A stretch of 64,000 nucleotides of DNA from Semisulcospira habei (lineage: Eukaryota; Mollusca; Gastropoda; Semisulcospiridae). Shown here one piece after another: positions 41,828-53,771 of this stretch. Numbering within the stretch: position 1 is the stretch's first letter; each line of letters begins with the position of its first letter. The DNA lies in the NCBI GenBank assembly GCA_036245525.1, contig BTPG01000001.1:178954458-179018457 (forward strand), in the 5' to 3' direction. Under the pieces are notes generated by a model that was given only the letters and a program-made list of their open reading frames with translations, was not told the origin of the DNA and ran no database searches. A program made the translations under genes and the position numbers.

Positions 41828-42171
41828 TAATGGCATCGGTAATGTTTTTGAGGAAACAAATGAATTTTTCTGTAAAATGTATTTTTTCGAAAAATGCTTA
41901 CCAATGCCATAACTCGGACGGCCTTCCCACCTGCCCCGCTTGCCGCTAGTCAGCTAAGCGAATAAACTGGCGTGTCTGCGCCCGTATGGGGTGGGACGGG
42001 AGGCTACTCGGGGTACTGGGTCACGGTGCCCCTAGGTTGCCTCCCTTGGCCCTACAGGTACACATCGTAATTTTTTGGTTAAAATTAAGTAAGCTAAGTA
42101 GATGTTCCTTGCAGTAATGGAATTGGTAAGTATTTTTCGAAAAAATACATTTTACAGAAAAATTCATGTTT
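41823..42171. repeat. DIRS 3' inverted structures
   Basis: 41854-41910 and 42117-42171 are reverse complements (ATTTTTCTGTAAAATGTATT... against its complement). 41830-41910 is itself a hairpin through ATGGCATCGGTAA and TTACCAATGCCAT. AGTAATGG.AT.GGTAA also recurs directly at 41825 and 42113. This fits the inverted terminal repeat plus internal complementary region of DIRS elements. Confidence 0.75.
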
Positions 42172-43050
42172 CACAAATCCATCCATTGTTGAAACAGCCA
42201 CAGTGACAAACAAAAACACAGTCATACAAAGGATGTAGGTTTACATTGTCACAACACAGAAAGACTATAACTGATCACTAGGCCAGCTGAGGGTATAATG
42301 ATGAGTTCATTTTAAAATGAGTGGACAAAGAGGCTGAAAACTTCAAAACGATTGGCTACTAATTACAGGTGGAAAATTACTGATTGGCTAATTAAAACTA
42401 GCAAGTTTTGCAGCGCCCTCTCAACTTGTCACCAGGAAAGGGTAAGATGCAGCAAGAGTTATCCACCTTGCATAGGACTGCAGAGTTACCTACCCTGACA
42501 GGCATTATGCAAGGCAGATGGTGACAGGGAAAACAATAGCCGGGTTAAAACTCAACTTGACGGTAAACAATAGATGAGAAGGCTGTAGGGGCTAGGTGCA
42601 GTGGGGTGGCAATAACTGACAACAGGTAGATAGATGGTAAAAGGGGGGAGGGGGGATCCACTGGAAAAAAAAAAACATAGCGCAAAATTATAAAATATGA
42701 AATCATAGATTAGCTAATAATACATAGCCAACGCCCGCTTGGCTACACATCATAGATTAGCTAATAATACATAGCCAACGCCCGCTTTGCTACACAGACA
42801 CTCGGATGTAACTGAGAGTGCAGCACTCTGTGCAGTTTGTGTGCGCTCTGTGAGTCGGCTGATCAATGTTGGGGGAAAAAAGTGATTCATATAGGTGCGA
42901 AACATAGAACTGGAAAACCATTCATGGATGAGGCTGTTTCAAAGCTGATGTTGGTCTGACTTAGTCCATTTGAATACTTAGAACTTAAGTTTGCATCTGC
43001 ATTCATGTCCGAGATGGGAGTCCAAATGGCTATGAAAACTAAAGTTGAAA
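42172..43050. other. No gene seen; one short tandem repeat
   Basis: No coding signal. The only structure I found is the 47-bp tandem duplication listed separately. Confidence 0.4.
42702..42795. repeat. 47-bp tandem duplication
   Basis: ATCATAGATTAGCTAATAAT... occurs at 42702-42748 and again at 42749-42795 with one mismatch (CTTGGC versus CTTTGC). Confidence 0.95.
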
Positions 43051-43063
43051 TCTCCGGTAAATG

Positions 43064-43386
43064 TTTGCCACAAGATATTCACACTTCACAGCATGCTGAA
43101 GGTTTTGTTCTGGGATGTACAAGATCTTCAGTTTTCTGAGAGAGTGCAATATTTGTAATAAGATTTGAGCATTCTTAGACTATGATAATTCTATTATTTT
43201 GACTTTTTTGAGAGTCTGTAGACGTTTCCTTTAAAGACCTGTGCGACATTTTAGCATGAAATTGATTTTAAAGATATATTTACATCTTGTCTTAAGACCT
43301 TTCTTTTACACTGGCTGGCCAGATTTTTACCCATCCGCCATGAGATGGCCTTAGTTGCCTGCTCGACATTAAACCCAAATAACTAA
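43064..43386 (+). mobile_element. 5'-truncated I/Nimb-like LINE copy (323 bp)
   Basis: Matches the last ~100 bp of ORF2 and the whole 3' UTR of the full-length copies (about 7595-7930), ending in two TAAC units. A 12-bp TSD, CTCCGGTAAATG, lies at 43052-43063 and 43387-43398. It is more diverged than copies 1 and 2, so it is older. Truncation to the 3' end is the usual outcome of incomplete reverse transcription. Confidence 0.95.
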
Positions 43387-43679
43387 CTCCGGTAAATGAT
43401 ACATCATCAATTTTTCTCACAAATGGCACTTACAACAGTTACAACAGGAGATAAACTTGTTCACTCGGATTCCTCCTTAATTTTGTCTCATGTCACGATT
43501 CTGACATTGTCACAGTCAAAACAAATTATTGCATAAATTGACAAATCATCAATTATTGAGCTGTCTTTTGGTTTGGATCTTAGTTTAGTCAAAATTCTGA
43601 ATAGAACTGACTGATTTCTCGAGCTGTTAAATAGCTTAGAGTACGTGCAAGGTCAAACTGTGATGCTGGACCAAAAAAA

Positions 43680-44065
43680 CCCCACCCGGGTCTGCCCTGG
43701 GGGACTTGGGTGGGGTTAGGTATTTTTTAGTTCCCAGGGTCACCCTGGTCAGCCCCACAGGGTGGGTTTATCTCTCTATTCTGGGGCATGTGTTTCTGTC
43801 TACCCTTTGTCCATTCACCTGTATTTGCCTTTTTAAAACTCTCCCTACTGTCTGCACTGCCTGTAGCTCTTGATGTTGGATGTGTGTAGCTAAATGGTCT
43901 TGGCTTTATTTGGGCCCATGTGTTAGGTTTATTTAATGTGTTTGACCGGCTGGCGACATACATTCAATGTTCTGTTTAGTTTTTTGTTTTTTTTTTTCAC
44001 AAGCAGTGCAGGCACGTCCTGAGAAAGCCTTGTTGCTGTCGGGACGTTAAGCAATGTACAATCAA
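43680..44065 (+). mobile_element. SINE-like retroposon, copy a (386 bp)
   Basis: Starts CCCACCCGGGTCTGCCCTGG and ends GGACGTTAAGCAATGTACAA. A 12-bp TSD, TGGACCAAAAAA, lies at 43667-43678 and 44066-44077. A second copy lies at 50558-50913. There is no ORF. I cannot find a clear tRNA-type A/B box, so it may not be a classical tRNA-derived SINE. Confidence 0.85.
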
Positions 44066-44077
44066 TGGACCAAAAAA

Positions 44078-44360
44078 GTGTTCTGGTCCATGTCACAAGT
44101 TGTTCCACACGTGTCTTGTACCATAAATGCTGCATAGTTTGTAAGATACTTATTTAAATTTTATAATCAAGATTCACCATCTGCCAGGAAAACACTTTGC
44201 TAGATCACCATGTTCTGGAGTGCAGGAAAAATTGCATACGATCATGACATGAGCAGATAAAGAGGTTCAGAACAAATTTGAATGAGATTTTACATTCGAA
44301 GTCAGACAATAACTATTACTTCACTTTCATAGTGACATTATAGCCCCTTGTTATATTGTA
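44078..44360. other. No gene seen
   Basis: AT-rich sequence between the retroposon and the candidate exon region. No supported feature. Confidence 0.4.
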
Positions 44361-44836
44361 AGCTCTGAAGTTGTGGATCGCTCCATGGCCTCACCTTACC
44401 TCCAGACTTTGAAAGGCACTCAACAGCTTCACAGTGTGCGAGGCCTGGGAAGAAACACTCTTCAAAGTCAGACAAGGAAACCGTCATGTTTCTGTCATGC
44501 TTGCCTCAATGGAGAACCAGGCTGTGAACATTCTGGCTTTGTGGAGGATTAAAAAATGACCAGTTGAGACTGAAAGTCTGCAACAGCATCCAATTCTGCA
44601 CCACAGTCAGCAGCATCGCCAACCCTATCAACATTGGTGCTACAGCAGTCTCCATCAGGACCACTCTCTCCATCAGCTGCTGATGCTTTAGCATCACCTC
44701 CATGCCCATTTCCAGCATCGCCAGCTCTATCAACGCTGCCACCAGATTCACCACCCGTCTCCACTACCCCCACCTCTACCTTTACCACCCCCACCTCCAC
44801 CAGCCTCACCTTCACCACCCCTTGTCAGCGAAAAAG
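44361..44836 (+). pseudogene. Possible gene fragment: Cys-rich module plus Ser/Pro-rich linker
   Basis: From about 44361 a plus-strand frame reads through MASPYLQTLKGTQQLH and RKPSCFCHACLNGEPGCEHS to a TAA at 44550. After two further stops the same frame continues as a Ser/Pro/Thr-rich stretch (44576-44836) that ends CQRKR at a donor-like AAAAG|GTATGT. The CFC...C...C pattern followed by a low-complexity linker looks like coding sequence, and I have a vague recollection of similar CFC modules in invertebrate proteins, without being able to name the family. Three in-frame stops in about 30 bp argue for a dead copy or an intron between two exons. It is not a confident gene. Confidence 0.35.
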
Positions 44837-46800
44837 GTATGTGGCAACTGTTGACTGCATTCTGTGGATTGTGGCAGATTGCTGTAGCTGCATATGTGCT
44901 TAGGGCCCCCATCTGCTCAGTGTATCTGTGCAGAGGCTGAGAGATCTGTGTGGATATAAACAACGGAATGCTTACTCCTGTACATTCTTCAGTCTCAGTC
45001 ACCTGTCACATCATGTGGAGCTCCAACAGAGAGGAACTAGAGAAGGACAAGTGGACATCCAACCATTTTCTTCCCCTTCTCCCACTGGTTGATCCAGACA
45101 TTTGATTATTGAATATTTGTCATGTATTTACAGTTACTTTGTTTGCAGTAACCTCTTACCAAACACTTTTTTGTCCACTTCAGGTGTGTCACACCCATCA
45201 CACATTTCTCGAACAGAATTACTGTAAAACTAAGTCTTACCCTAAATATTCACACACTTCTGATGCTTTCAAAGTTTATGCTTTTTATTGAGTCTCTTAT
45301 GATTTGAAGTAAAACAGCCTGTGTTTAAACAGTTTTAACTAATTTCCAACTTTGTCCACAATGGTTGTGTCACATCCAAAACGTAAAGTTCATACAAAAT
45401 AAAAATGAAAACAGTGATGCTTCGTGGTTTTGTTGTGTCTGAAAACTTGTGGTGTTACTTTAATAAACGACTGATTAGTGATTTTTACATGATTTGCATT
45501 TGATTCTTTGAGTCAGGAGTGTTTGTGTGGGCTTGTTAGGGATGTGATGCTAGACCAAATTAACCCATGTACCCATCTTAATTTCTGGCTACCTGTTGAT
45601 CGGATCATTGCCCATCATAGAGTAGTTTGAGAGTGGTGATGGGCTTGCCCATAGATGGTTGCTAATCCCCTAATCTCATCACACATCACTTTCTTAGCAC
45701 ACCTGGTTGCTAGTCACACTTTGATTGGGTAACTTTGTCTTTGGTCTGTGGAGATGCATCAATGCCCATAAGAGCAGTCATCGACGCGTGTCACTTGAGG
45801 GGAGGTGTAAAGTGTGTTGATTCTGAACACTAATTAACCCTTAAACAGTCATCAAACAGCATAAGAAGTATACATCATAGGAGATCGTGATGCTTATATG
45901 ATCTGCACCTATGTTAATCATATGGAGGAGGTTATTGGGTGGATCGATCAGTACCACAGTTTTCACAAATGGCTGTGTTGTTCCTCAAACTGAGGAGTAA
46001 TTGGGAGTAAAGTGTTTTGTCACACAAACAATGATTGCTCCTGCAGAAACTCCCAGTGAAACATTCTTTTAATTCAGAAAATTAACACCATATGAGAATC
46101 AGAATTGCTTATCTTGTTTTGTTAGGGAGGTGGGGTGGAAGCAGGGAGTGCGTGTAGGTACACAGAAGTGCGTGTAGGTATGATCAGCCCTTCCTATGAA
46201 AAAAGTGCGAAACGTGGTGCTTCTGTCCCAAAATAAAAGAAGTAAAGCTTCAACAAATAAAAACTAAAGCCCTGCAAACTATGAGCATGCATGTCTGAGA
46301 AAATCCCAACACAAAAAGATGAAAGAACAGTTACAATGCAATAGTACATTTGTAAAAAAAAATATAAAAAATAAAAAATCCCCGAAAGAAATGCACCAAG
46401 AAAGAACAATTTTAGCGCAACTGAATTGCATTTGTTTTTTTCTAAGTGTGTTTCTTTCTTTTTATGATTTTCTTTGCATTATACATGCCTGCCGGTGACT
46501 GTTTTAGTCAGGATTTGTTTTGTTTGCATGTGTGGTTGGATTTGTGTCATAAAAATGACACAGTTTGGAAATTAGGGGAGGGGGAGGGGGGTGTGCTCTG
46601 TTGTGCCCTCCTGTCCAGACACCCTCTGGATCCACCCATGAGCAAATCCACTTTTTCCTGACCCCTAGAGAAGAAAAAAAACTAGGCTGTAATTGGTAGT
46701 GAAATTTATATACTTTATTTACACAGGATTGAGCTTTAATCAGTGTTTATGTGTGTCTGGTTGAATGCAGATGTGTTTGTCGCATTTACCTTTGTAACTA
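44837..46800. other. No gene seen
   Basis: About 2 kb without recognisable coding, RNA or repeat features, apart from a small duplication of AGTGCGTGTAGGTA near 46147 and 46167 and a G-rich run near 46574. Confidence 0.4.
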
Positions 46801-48124
46801 CTCACAAACCAGATAGGTGAGGCTAGCGCTGGCAGAATTGTATGCAAACCAAGGGGAATCACAGCGCTGGACAGACAACAGTTAGATCCCCTGCCCCCGC
46901 CTATCAGGCACCCAATCGCCAGCCCACAGAGAAATACGCAGGTATAGAATAAGACGATCATTTCCATCCTCAAACGAATGGATCAGGTCTCTTATATAAC
47001 CCATGTCTTTCTCCGGAACTTAGGAAGTGGGCAGGAGAAACATACATACACAAACATGAAGGTGCGCTACTATATGTGGTCGGGTAAATACCCTGATTTC
47101 CCACAGTAGATGCACAGAACATTACACAACAATGTAACGATACAAATTTGCCTCGAGTTATAGATACTCACAAACCAGATAGGTGAGGCTAGCGCTGGCA
47201 GAATTGTATGCAAACCAAGGGGAATCACAGCGCTGGACAGACAACAGTTAGATCCCCTGCGGCCTATCAGGCACCCAATCGCCAGCCCACAGAGAAATAC
47301 GCAGGTATAGAATAAGACGATCATTTCCATCCTCAAACGAATGGATCAGGTCTCTTATATAACCCATGTCTTTCTCCGGAACTTAGGAAGTGGGCAGGAG
47401 AAACATACATACACAAACATGAAGGTGCGCTACTATATGTGGTCGGGTAAATACCCTGATTTCCCACAGTAGATGCACAGAACATTACACAACAATGTAA
47501 CGATACAAATTTGCCTCGAGTTATAGATACTCACAAACCAGATAGGTGAGGCTAGCGCTGGCAGAATTGTATGCAAACCAAGGGGAATCACAGCGCTGGA
47601 CAGACAACAGTTAGATCCCCTGCCCCCGCCTATCAGGCACCCAATCGCCAGCCCACAGAGAAATACGCAGGTATAGAATAAGACGATCATTTCCATCCTC
47701 AAACGAATGGATCAGGTCTCTTATATAACCCATGTCTTTCTCCGGAACTTAGGAAGTGGGCAGGAGAAACATACATACACAAACATGAAGGTGCGCTACT
47801 ATATGTGGTCGGGTAAATACCCTGATTTCCCACAGTAGATGCACAGAACATTACACAACAATGTAACGATACAAATTTGCCTCGAGTTATAGATACTCAC
47901 AAACCAGATAGGTGAGGCTAGCGCTGGCAGAATTGTATGCAAACCAAGGGGAATCACAGCGCTGGACAGACAACAGTTAGATCCCCTGCCCCCGCCTATC
48001 AGGCACCCAATCGCCAGCCCACAGAGAAATACGCAGGTATAGAATAAGACGATCATTTCCATCCTCAAACGAATGGATCAGGTCTCTTATATAACCCATG
48101 TCTTTCTCCGGAACTTAGGAAGTG
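46801..48124. repeat. ~366-bp tandem repeat array, ~3.6 units (locus 2)
   Basis: CTCACAAACCAGATAGGTGA begins units at 46801, 47167, 47530 and 47896. Units are nearly identical; unit 2 lacks 3 bp in the CCTGCCCCCGCC segment. The last unit stops after GGAACTTAGGAAGTG at 48124. Same family as 29004-29680 but more homogeneous. A repeated minus-strand frame of about 77-89 codons in each unit is a consequence of the repeat, not evidence of a gene. Confidence 0.96.
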
Positions 48125-50557
48125 TAACTGTACAAACAGTAGGTTTAGTTTGTAACTTGAAAATGAAGAAAGCGTCATAACTGTGTACAGTTTAATGATG
48201 CCAGCACCATTTTATGTTTTTCAGAAACAAGGAAATGCCTGTGTACAATGCCTCAGAGCAGGACTTGATGGCGTCCCTGGAACAAGAGTTACTGTGAAAC
48301 ATAATGGATCTCTTTCGGAGACATCAGAGACAGCACTTGGAGTGTTTGCAGAGTGTCAAATCTTGATCAAGACTGCAGGAATGAGGACAGCAATAAAAAA
48401 AATAAAAAAAAACTAATGTGAATGACACGGATATTGATTTTCTGCTAAAATGTTCTGCAAGCCAAAATTTCTGCATTTCTACAAGCAAGAATGCTATTTT
48501 CAGATTACATGTAGTACAACCTGTGTCTACATGTATACTGACAGGCAAAGGTTCTGCGCAGTTGACTTAACAAATTCGTAAAATATTAGCCGATCCTTTA
48601 ATTTCTATGACTCCTGACCATTTTGCCACAAGATGTGTCAAAATCGTGAAAATTGCTTCAGTTACATGGATACACGGTGGCGTGAAACAAACATACTATC
48701 CAACAGCTCCATTGCAGGCGCACCATACAGTCAGAAGTGTTGCAATTTCATGGTCTTTTGTTGCATTTCTTGTTGTCCAAGTAATCCCATAGACAATTTG
48801 GCACGGAATTCGTCAAATGGTGCATCTCTGACCAAATAAATATTGTTACAGGAACACTGCAAGGTGAAAATTCATCTTTTCATGTATTTGAGGTCTGCTT
48901 TCATTCTATCTCAAATAAGGCCCAGAAAACTGAACACATTTCTTTGCTCAGTGGCGATATTTTGAGGTCTGATTCATACAGGACACCCATTCAATGAAGC
49001 TTTTGATCGATCACGTATAATTTGACAACAAGCAGTTACTATATATTGAAATAATGTCATGAGATGTCAATGCAAAAATACACAAAACCGGAAGTTTATA
49101 ATTTTACAATGGTTTTAACCCAATTTTGTGACTTTCCAACACCATATGAAGTGGTGAAATATTGCACTGAAACATTTTTAAAATTTCAACCTGTGAGAGA
49201 TGCTGGAGATGATGAGTTGACTTTCAAACAGGTGTCTATTTGTATTTTTGTTGGTTCACCCAATGCCCTTCCGATTTGATTACATTTTTTAAAATGCATT
49301 TTTATGGGCTACCATCTGGCTATCTAACGTGCATAAAAGATTTTCCAAGAATTTTTTTTCTACCCCATAAATCGACTTTATATGATTTGATACAAATGGC
49401 GAAATTCCTGTCACGAGTTTCAAAACAATACTCTTTCTGGTTTGTTTGTCTACACGTTTGATAGATTATAAATTACTTCACACTCAAGCATGTGCAGAAC
49501 TTTCGCCTCTCATATATATAAACCATGAAGCAATAAAAATGCGAATTTTTCACAGTAGCATTTTTCTTCGTAAATGTGCTTTGTTCCGGGTTATTTTGAT
49601 GTCGTTTGTTAGAGAATGTCATAAAGAGTGTGTTATATCTTGTGTAAATGGAATATTTAGTCTTAAAATCACACACTGATGACTTATGACATCATCAATG
49701 ACCCTACAATCACGGGATTTTGAAAGTGAAATGGGGAGCATCTGCATAGGACACAGCTTAAAACCAACCAGTGTGCAGAGTCACTAGGGCTCATGTGAAT
49801 GAAAATCCAGCCTGTTTGGTCTTGACCTATTTTTCGTTTGTCAAAGGCACCTAAATAATCGACATAACATACAAACACGAAAAGCAACGAAAAGAGTTGT
49901 TTATTTTTAGGGTAGCGGCCATATTTACCTAATCAAATGGTTATGGGCATATTCTTTATTTATGTGACTATCACTGGAGCATAAAAAATGGCTTGAAAGT
50001 GATTCACATTAAATAATATAAGATTTATTAAGAAAATGATTTGCACCAAAAGTTCTGGTTCTTTAGTGAATTTTGTTAGTCATATTTCTTTTGAGGCATT
50101 TATTAAACAACATAAGCAGTCCACACAACATAAGTGTTAACAAATATCACAGGAAACTGGCTTCCCAGAGTGTGTCCAGTTTTGCTTATTTTCACTACTG
50201 TGTCCGCCAAGGTGGCCAAGGGCGACAACTCTTTCAAATATTTGGTGAATGTAGCTGAGACAGTAGGCTCAACATTTGAAGTAAACAAGAAATAAAATTG
50301 TCTTGTGAGGGTGGCTCTTTTTTTTTGTGGGTACATTTTCTGACACATTTCGCATTTTTATTGCCTCTGAGTACATGTAAATTTTAAATCTGCACTTACA
50401 CTTACAGTACACTCTATGTTTGTACCTTTGTGACAGTACTTTATTTGACTTTTTGAAGCTAGATATTGTTTGTAACTCTGGAAGGCTAGTGGACTGGGTT
50501 TAGTTGGCATTACAATCTTAACTACTTTCTTTTCTTGTAAATGTTCCCTTTTTACAA
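48125..50557. other. No gene seen
   Basis: About 2.4 kb of AT-rich sequence. Open frames of 60-80 codons occur on both strands, as expected by chance, and none has a motif or a plausible exon context. Confidence 0.4.
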
Positions 50558-50913
50558 CCCCCCACCCGGGTCTGCCCTGGGGGATTTGGGTGGTGTTAAC
50601 TACTTTTTAGTTCCCAGGGTCACCCTGGTCAGCCCCACAGGGTGGGTTTTCCCCTCTATTCTGGGGCATGTGTTTCTGTCTACCCTTGGTCCATTCACCT
50701 GTATTTTCCTTTTTTAAACTCCCCCTACTGTCTGCGCTGCCTGTAGCTCTTGATATTGTATGTGTGTTGCAAAATGGTCTTAGGTTTATTTAGCATATTA
50801 GATCAGCTGGTGACATACATTCAATATTCTGTTTATTTTTTTTTTTCACAACTGGTGCAGGCACGTCCTGAGAAAGTCTTGTTGTTGTTGGGATGTAAGT
50901 AATGTACAACCAA
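50558..50913 (+). mobile_element. SINE-like retroposon, copy b (356 bp)
   Basis: Same family and orientation as 43680-44065, about 85-90% similar by eye, ending ATGTACAACCAA. The TSD is CCCTTTTTACAA upstream (50546-50557) and CCCTTTTTTACAA downstream (50914-50926), with one T difference in the homopolymer. Confidence 0.85.
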
Positions 50914-50926
50914 CCCTTTTTTACAA

Positions 50927-51349
50927 GAAAAGACTACTTCTCACCAACAGAAGGTGTGTTTATGGAGGCATTCTGCTACGACAGGGGGGATAACCATCAA
51001 GTAAGTGGCGGTTACAGAATAAGAAATCTGCCACTGAGTATGCTATACAGTGCTTCATTGTAAATTATTCATTTTTGTGCATCACTTTGTGTGAGAGTGC
51101 AGGAGTAGAGCAGGATATGTTTGATTAATGTTTACAACAAGAACAAAAGCATATTGGTGGCAGTTTTTAAAACAAAAGTTTTTTTTTTTTTTAATCCTAT
51201 CCCGTTAGAGAGGATGGGATTGCTATCAGCCTCAAACTTAGGTCTGTGTATTTGTATTTCTGAAATGGTGACAGGGATGATGAGGATGATGATGAAATGT
51301 TTTATTCAGAATGATGATTTAGGTGAATCGCCTCTCAACATCAAACCCT
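50927..51349. other. No gene seen
   Basis: AT-rich stretch with a T-run near 51179 and a GATGAT-rich run near 51278. No supported feature. Confidence 0.4.
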
Positions 51350-51765
51350 AACTTGGACTGTACCTTTCTCTGCATAATAGTCTAGATGACCCCTGGAAGG
51401 TGAAAGGTCAAAAGAGGTTGACAGATGCGTGGAAAACGCCAATTTTTGTTTAAAGTTTAAGCATTTAAGTAAACTTTTTAATAAGATATTGCCTGAAATG
51501 TAGCTGTGATGATAAGACCTTTCTATGCATACTGACTACTAACTTAGCTGACCCTTTGCAAAGGTCAAGGATCATGCGGGGTTGACAAATGTGTAAAAAG
51601 AATTGTGTGATTTTAGGGAGGGGGAGGGGGGAAGTTAACTTTGTATGTAGGTAAACATACTTGAACATTTGTTTATTTCAGTGACTTGGTGGAAAGGTCA
51701 TGCTCACCAAGGTCACACTATGTGGACCAGTCATGCAGATGAGCCATAAAGGCTGTGCCATTCTT
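51350..51765 (+). repeat. GGTCA-type repeat family, copy 1 (diverged)
   Basis: Contains the GATGATAAGACCTTTCTATGC, AAAGGTCAAGG and GATGAGCCATAAAGGCTGTG blocks that define the family at 55590-56745 and 57505-58655. It is shorter and more diverged. Confidence 0.75.
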
Positions 51766-52035
51766 GTTTCTTCATAAGCTTATACAAGTTTAGCACCACG
51801 TTAACGTGAATGTCCATAAGATGGTCTAACTTCATGGCTCCCTGGTATCGTGATGTAGTGAGGCTTACCTGTATATCTATTTATTTGAAGAATAACAAGG
51901 AGAAGAATAGACAAAATGAGGATTTCATCCCAAAGTCTACCGTATTGTTTGGAGCTCAGATACATTTATCTTTTAGGAACATTCAAAGTTGCTAATATTT
52001 TTAGGCTTATAATGCTGATCCATTTCCCTCCTCTC

Positions 52036-52265
52036 TAGGCCAACCTCTGATCAACACACACGTCGGCGCACACAAATAAAGACGGATTTACGGCACTTCC
52101 CGCCATTAGTACTCTCTGTGGGTTCGTGTAGCAACAGGAATCCATCTCCTTCTACTCTAACCCACCCTCTGATCCACACACACACACACACACTGGCACA
52201 CAGAAATAAAGACGGACACAGCGATTCCCACCATTCGTAAGCTCTGTGGTCTGGCGTAGCATTGC
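52036..52265. repeat. ~120-bp direct duplication
   Basis: AACC..CCTCTGATC.ACACACAC, AAATAAAGACGGA and CTCTGTGG blocks appear in the same order at about 52036 and 52158. Confidence 0.75.
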
Positions 52266-52440
52266 TATTCTGAAGAAGAATAATAGCACGAGCAGCGAAA
52301 TGACGTCACTTCAAGCTTCACGTCATGGCATGATTAGTCCCACGATGCCGTGTTCATAGTGACGGTTCGATATTATACGTCACTCATCACAGTACTAACA
52401 CTTAACGTATCAGAGGATCAACTTTGCAATTTCCTTGCTG

Positions 52441-52785
52441 ATTTTCACACCTAGAGCTTACAGGTCACAATTTGATCTAATCTTACCCCAGGGCCGGGAC
52501 AAATAGCAGGATTATGCAAACACTGTTTATGAAAAATCATGCGGGTATAAATGAGAAGATAGCTTTTTTCGTAAACTAAAAATAGCTTTTTTCGTAAAAG
52601 AAAGGTTAAAGTTATGTTAGCTGTTTTACAAATGACTCCCAGAAAGTGGTGCAGAAAATTGTCTGATTTTCACACCTAGGGCATACAGGTCACAATTTAC
52701 CTAATCGTACCCGACAGCCGAGACAAACTGTAGGCTTATGTAAATACCGTATATGAAAAATCATGTGATTACAAATGAGAAGATT
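52441..52785. repeat. ~120-bp direct repeat, 225-bp period
   Basis: ATTTTCACACCTAGAGCTTACAG at 52441 and the matching ATTTTCACACCTAGGGCATACAG at 52666 both continue through ATGAAAAATCATG and AAATGAGAAGAT. Confidence 0.85.
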
Positions 52786-53143
52786 GTTTTTCGTGAACAA
52801 GATTCATTTGGTTTAAAATTAACCCATATAATTCGTGGAATTAATGCCAAAAACGTGAAAATATTTTTTTATAAAATAAAATATTTAATTATCACTTCAA
52901 AAGTTCTAGAGGTTAACGAACTCATTCAGTATCTCCCTATATGCAAAATATCTAGTAAAAATAAGAAAAATTATGAACTCCAGTGTGGATCCACCAGTTT
53001 TTGTGAAACGGGCCATTTTCTCGCCAATGAGCATCTTAATTTTAAAAAATCGAAAAAAAAAAGGTCTCGAGATAATTCTTTTAGGGACAACATCCTAAAA
53101 TTTCAAGCTTGTCCGTCCTCAAACGCGGGCTCTAGTCGCTGTC

Positions 53144-53157
53144 ACATACACACACAA

Positions 53158-53198
<41 letters not shown>

Positions 53199-53204
53199 CA
53201 CACA
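53144..53204. repeat. (CA)n microsatellite
   Basis: CA dinucleotides with CAAACA interruptions. It ends a 165-codon frame that I do not regard as a gene. Confidence 0.97.
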
Positions 53205-53759
53205 CGGCGCTTTGGCGCCAAAAAGATGTTCTCTAGCAAGGTTTGCGTAGCTAAATGTGACATCATTTTTATCTTGTTACTTCTTTGCCAGAATTTCTGC
53301 TCCGCACCCCTAAAACGTCATCTGCATGCTCCGGAATGCGCTCCGATAAGCCCCATTTCAAAGTCTACTGTATTTAAAATACGGTAGACAACAACCACTG
53401 ATGTGTGTACTTTTCATTTGTAGGGTGAGTTGCAGTGCTTGGTTGTAAGACCTTATGCGGAAGCAAGGATATATAGTTCAGTGGTAGATGTGTGACTTGA
53501 CTAGCGATGAGGGGTTCAGTATATGGAGCGTTATTCCAATTGACATGACATGAACATGATCATTACAGAGAAATCATTGCATATACATTCCTCTATGGAA
53601 AGCTTGACAGGGTAGATCTCATTGGCATGTGCACTGACTGAAGAAAGTAACAAGTATAAACAAGTCTACAATGGCATCATTTTGTTCCTTGTCATTGTGC
53701 TGTTGATTTCGGAAGTCATGACTTGCTGTCTCCTTCGAGGTCTTACCATGATTATGCCA
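53205..53759. other. No gene seen
   Basis: Flank of the following LINE. No supported feature. Confidence 0.4.
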
Positions 53760-53771
53760 TAGTTGGACTGA

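Larger units (their letters stand above)
37277..42171 (+). mobile_element. DIRS-type (tyrosine recombinase) retrotransposon, decayed
   Basis: The order gag-like, RT, RNase H and tyrosine recombinase, with an inverted-repeat structure at the 3' end, is diagnostic of DIRS elements. These integrate through a recombinase and so make no TSD. GC content and codon use contrast sharply with the AT-rich surroundings. Several frameshifts break the polymerase. A matching 5' inverted terminal repeat was not found; the 5' flank instead shows a fragment of another transposon. Confidence 0.8.

Noticed and set aside
43680..44065. SINE-like element considered as tRNA-derived
   Set aside because: No convincing A-box/B-box pair or cloverleaf could be read. 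Kept only as SINE-like.
44549..44818. Gly/Val-rich minus-strand ORF opposite the Ser/Pro linker
   Set aside because: Complement of a low-complexity coding-like stretch, with no independent evidence.
47070..48068. Repeated 88-89-codon minus-strand ORFs considered as a gene family
   Set aside because: They arise because the tandem unit repeats one chance frame. Start and stop positions follow the repeat and there is no motif.
46801..48124. Direct repeats considered as a CRISPR array
   Set aside because: Units are ~366 bp and contiguous, with no short repeat/unique spacer pattern. The context is eukaryotic.
48183..48416. 77-codon ORF after the tandem array
   Set aside because: No motif, ends in an A-rich stretch giving Lys runs, and no splice or repeat context.
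52753..53250. 165-codon ORF
   Set aside because: It is Lys/Asn/Ile-rich AT-biased sequence ending in a CA repeat, its start lies in a duplicated non-coding block, and no domain is seen.
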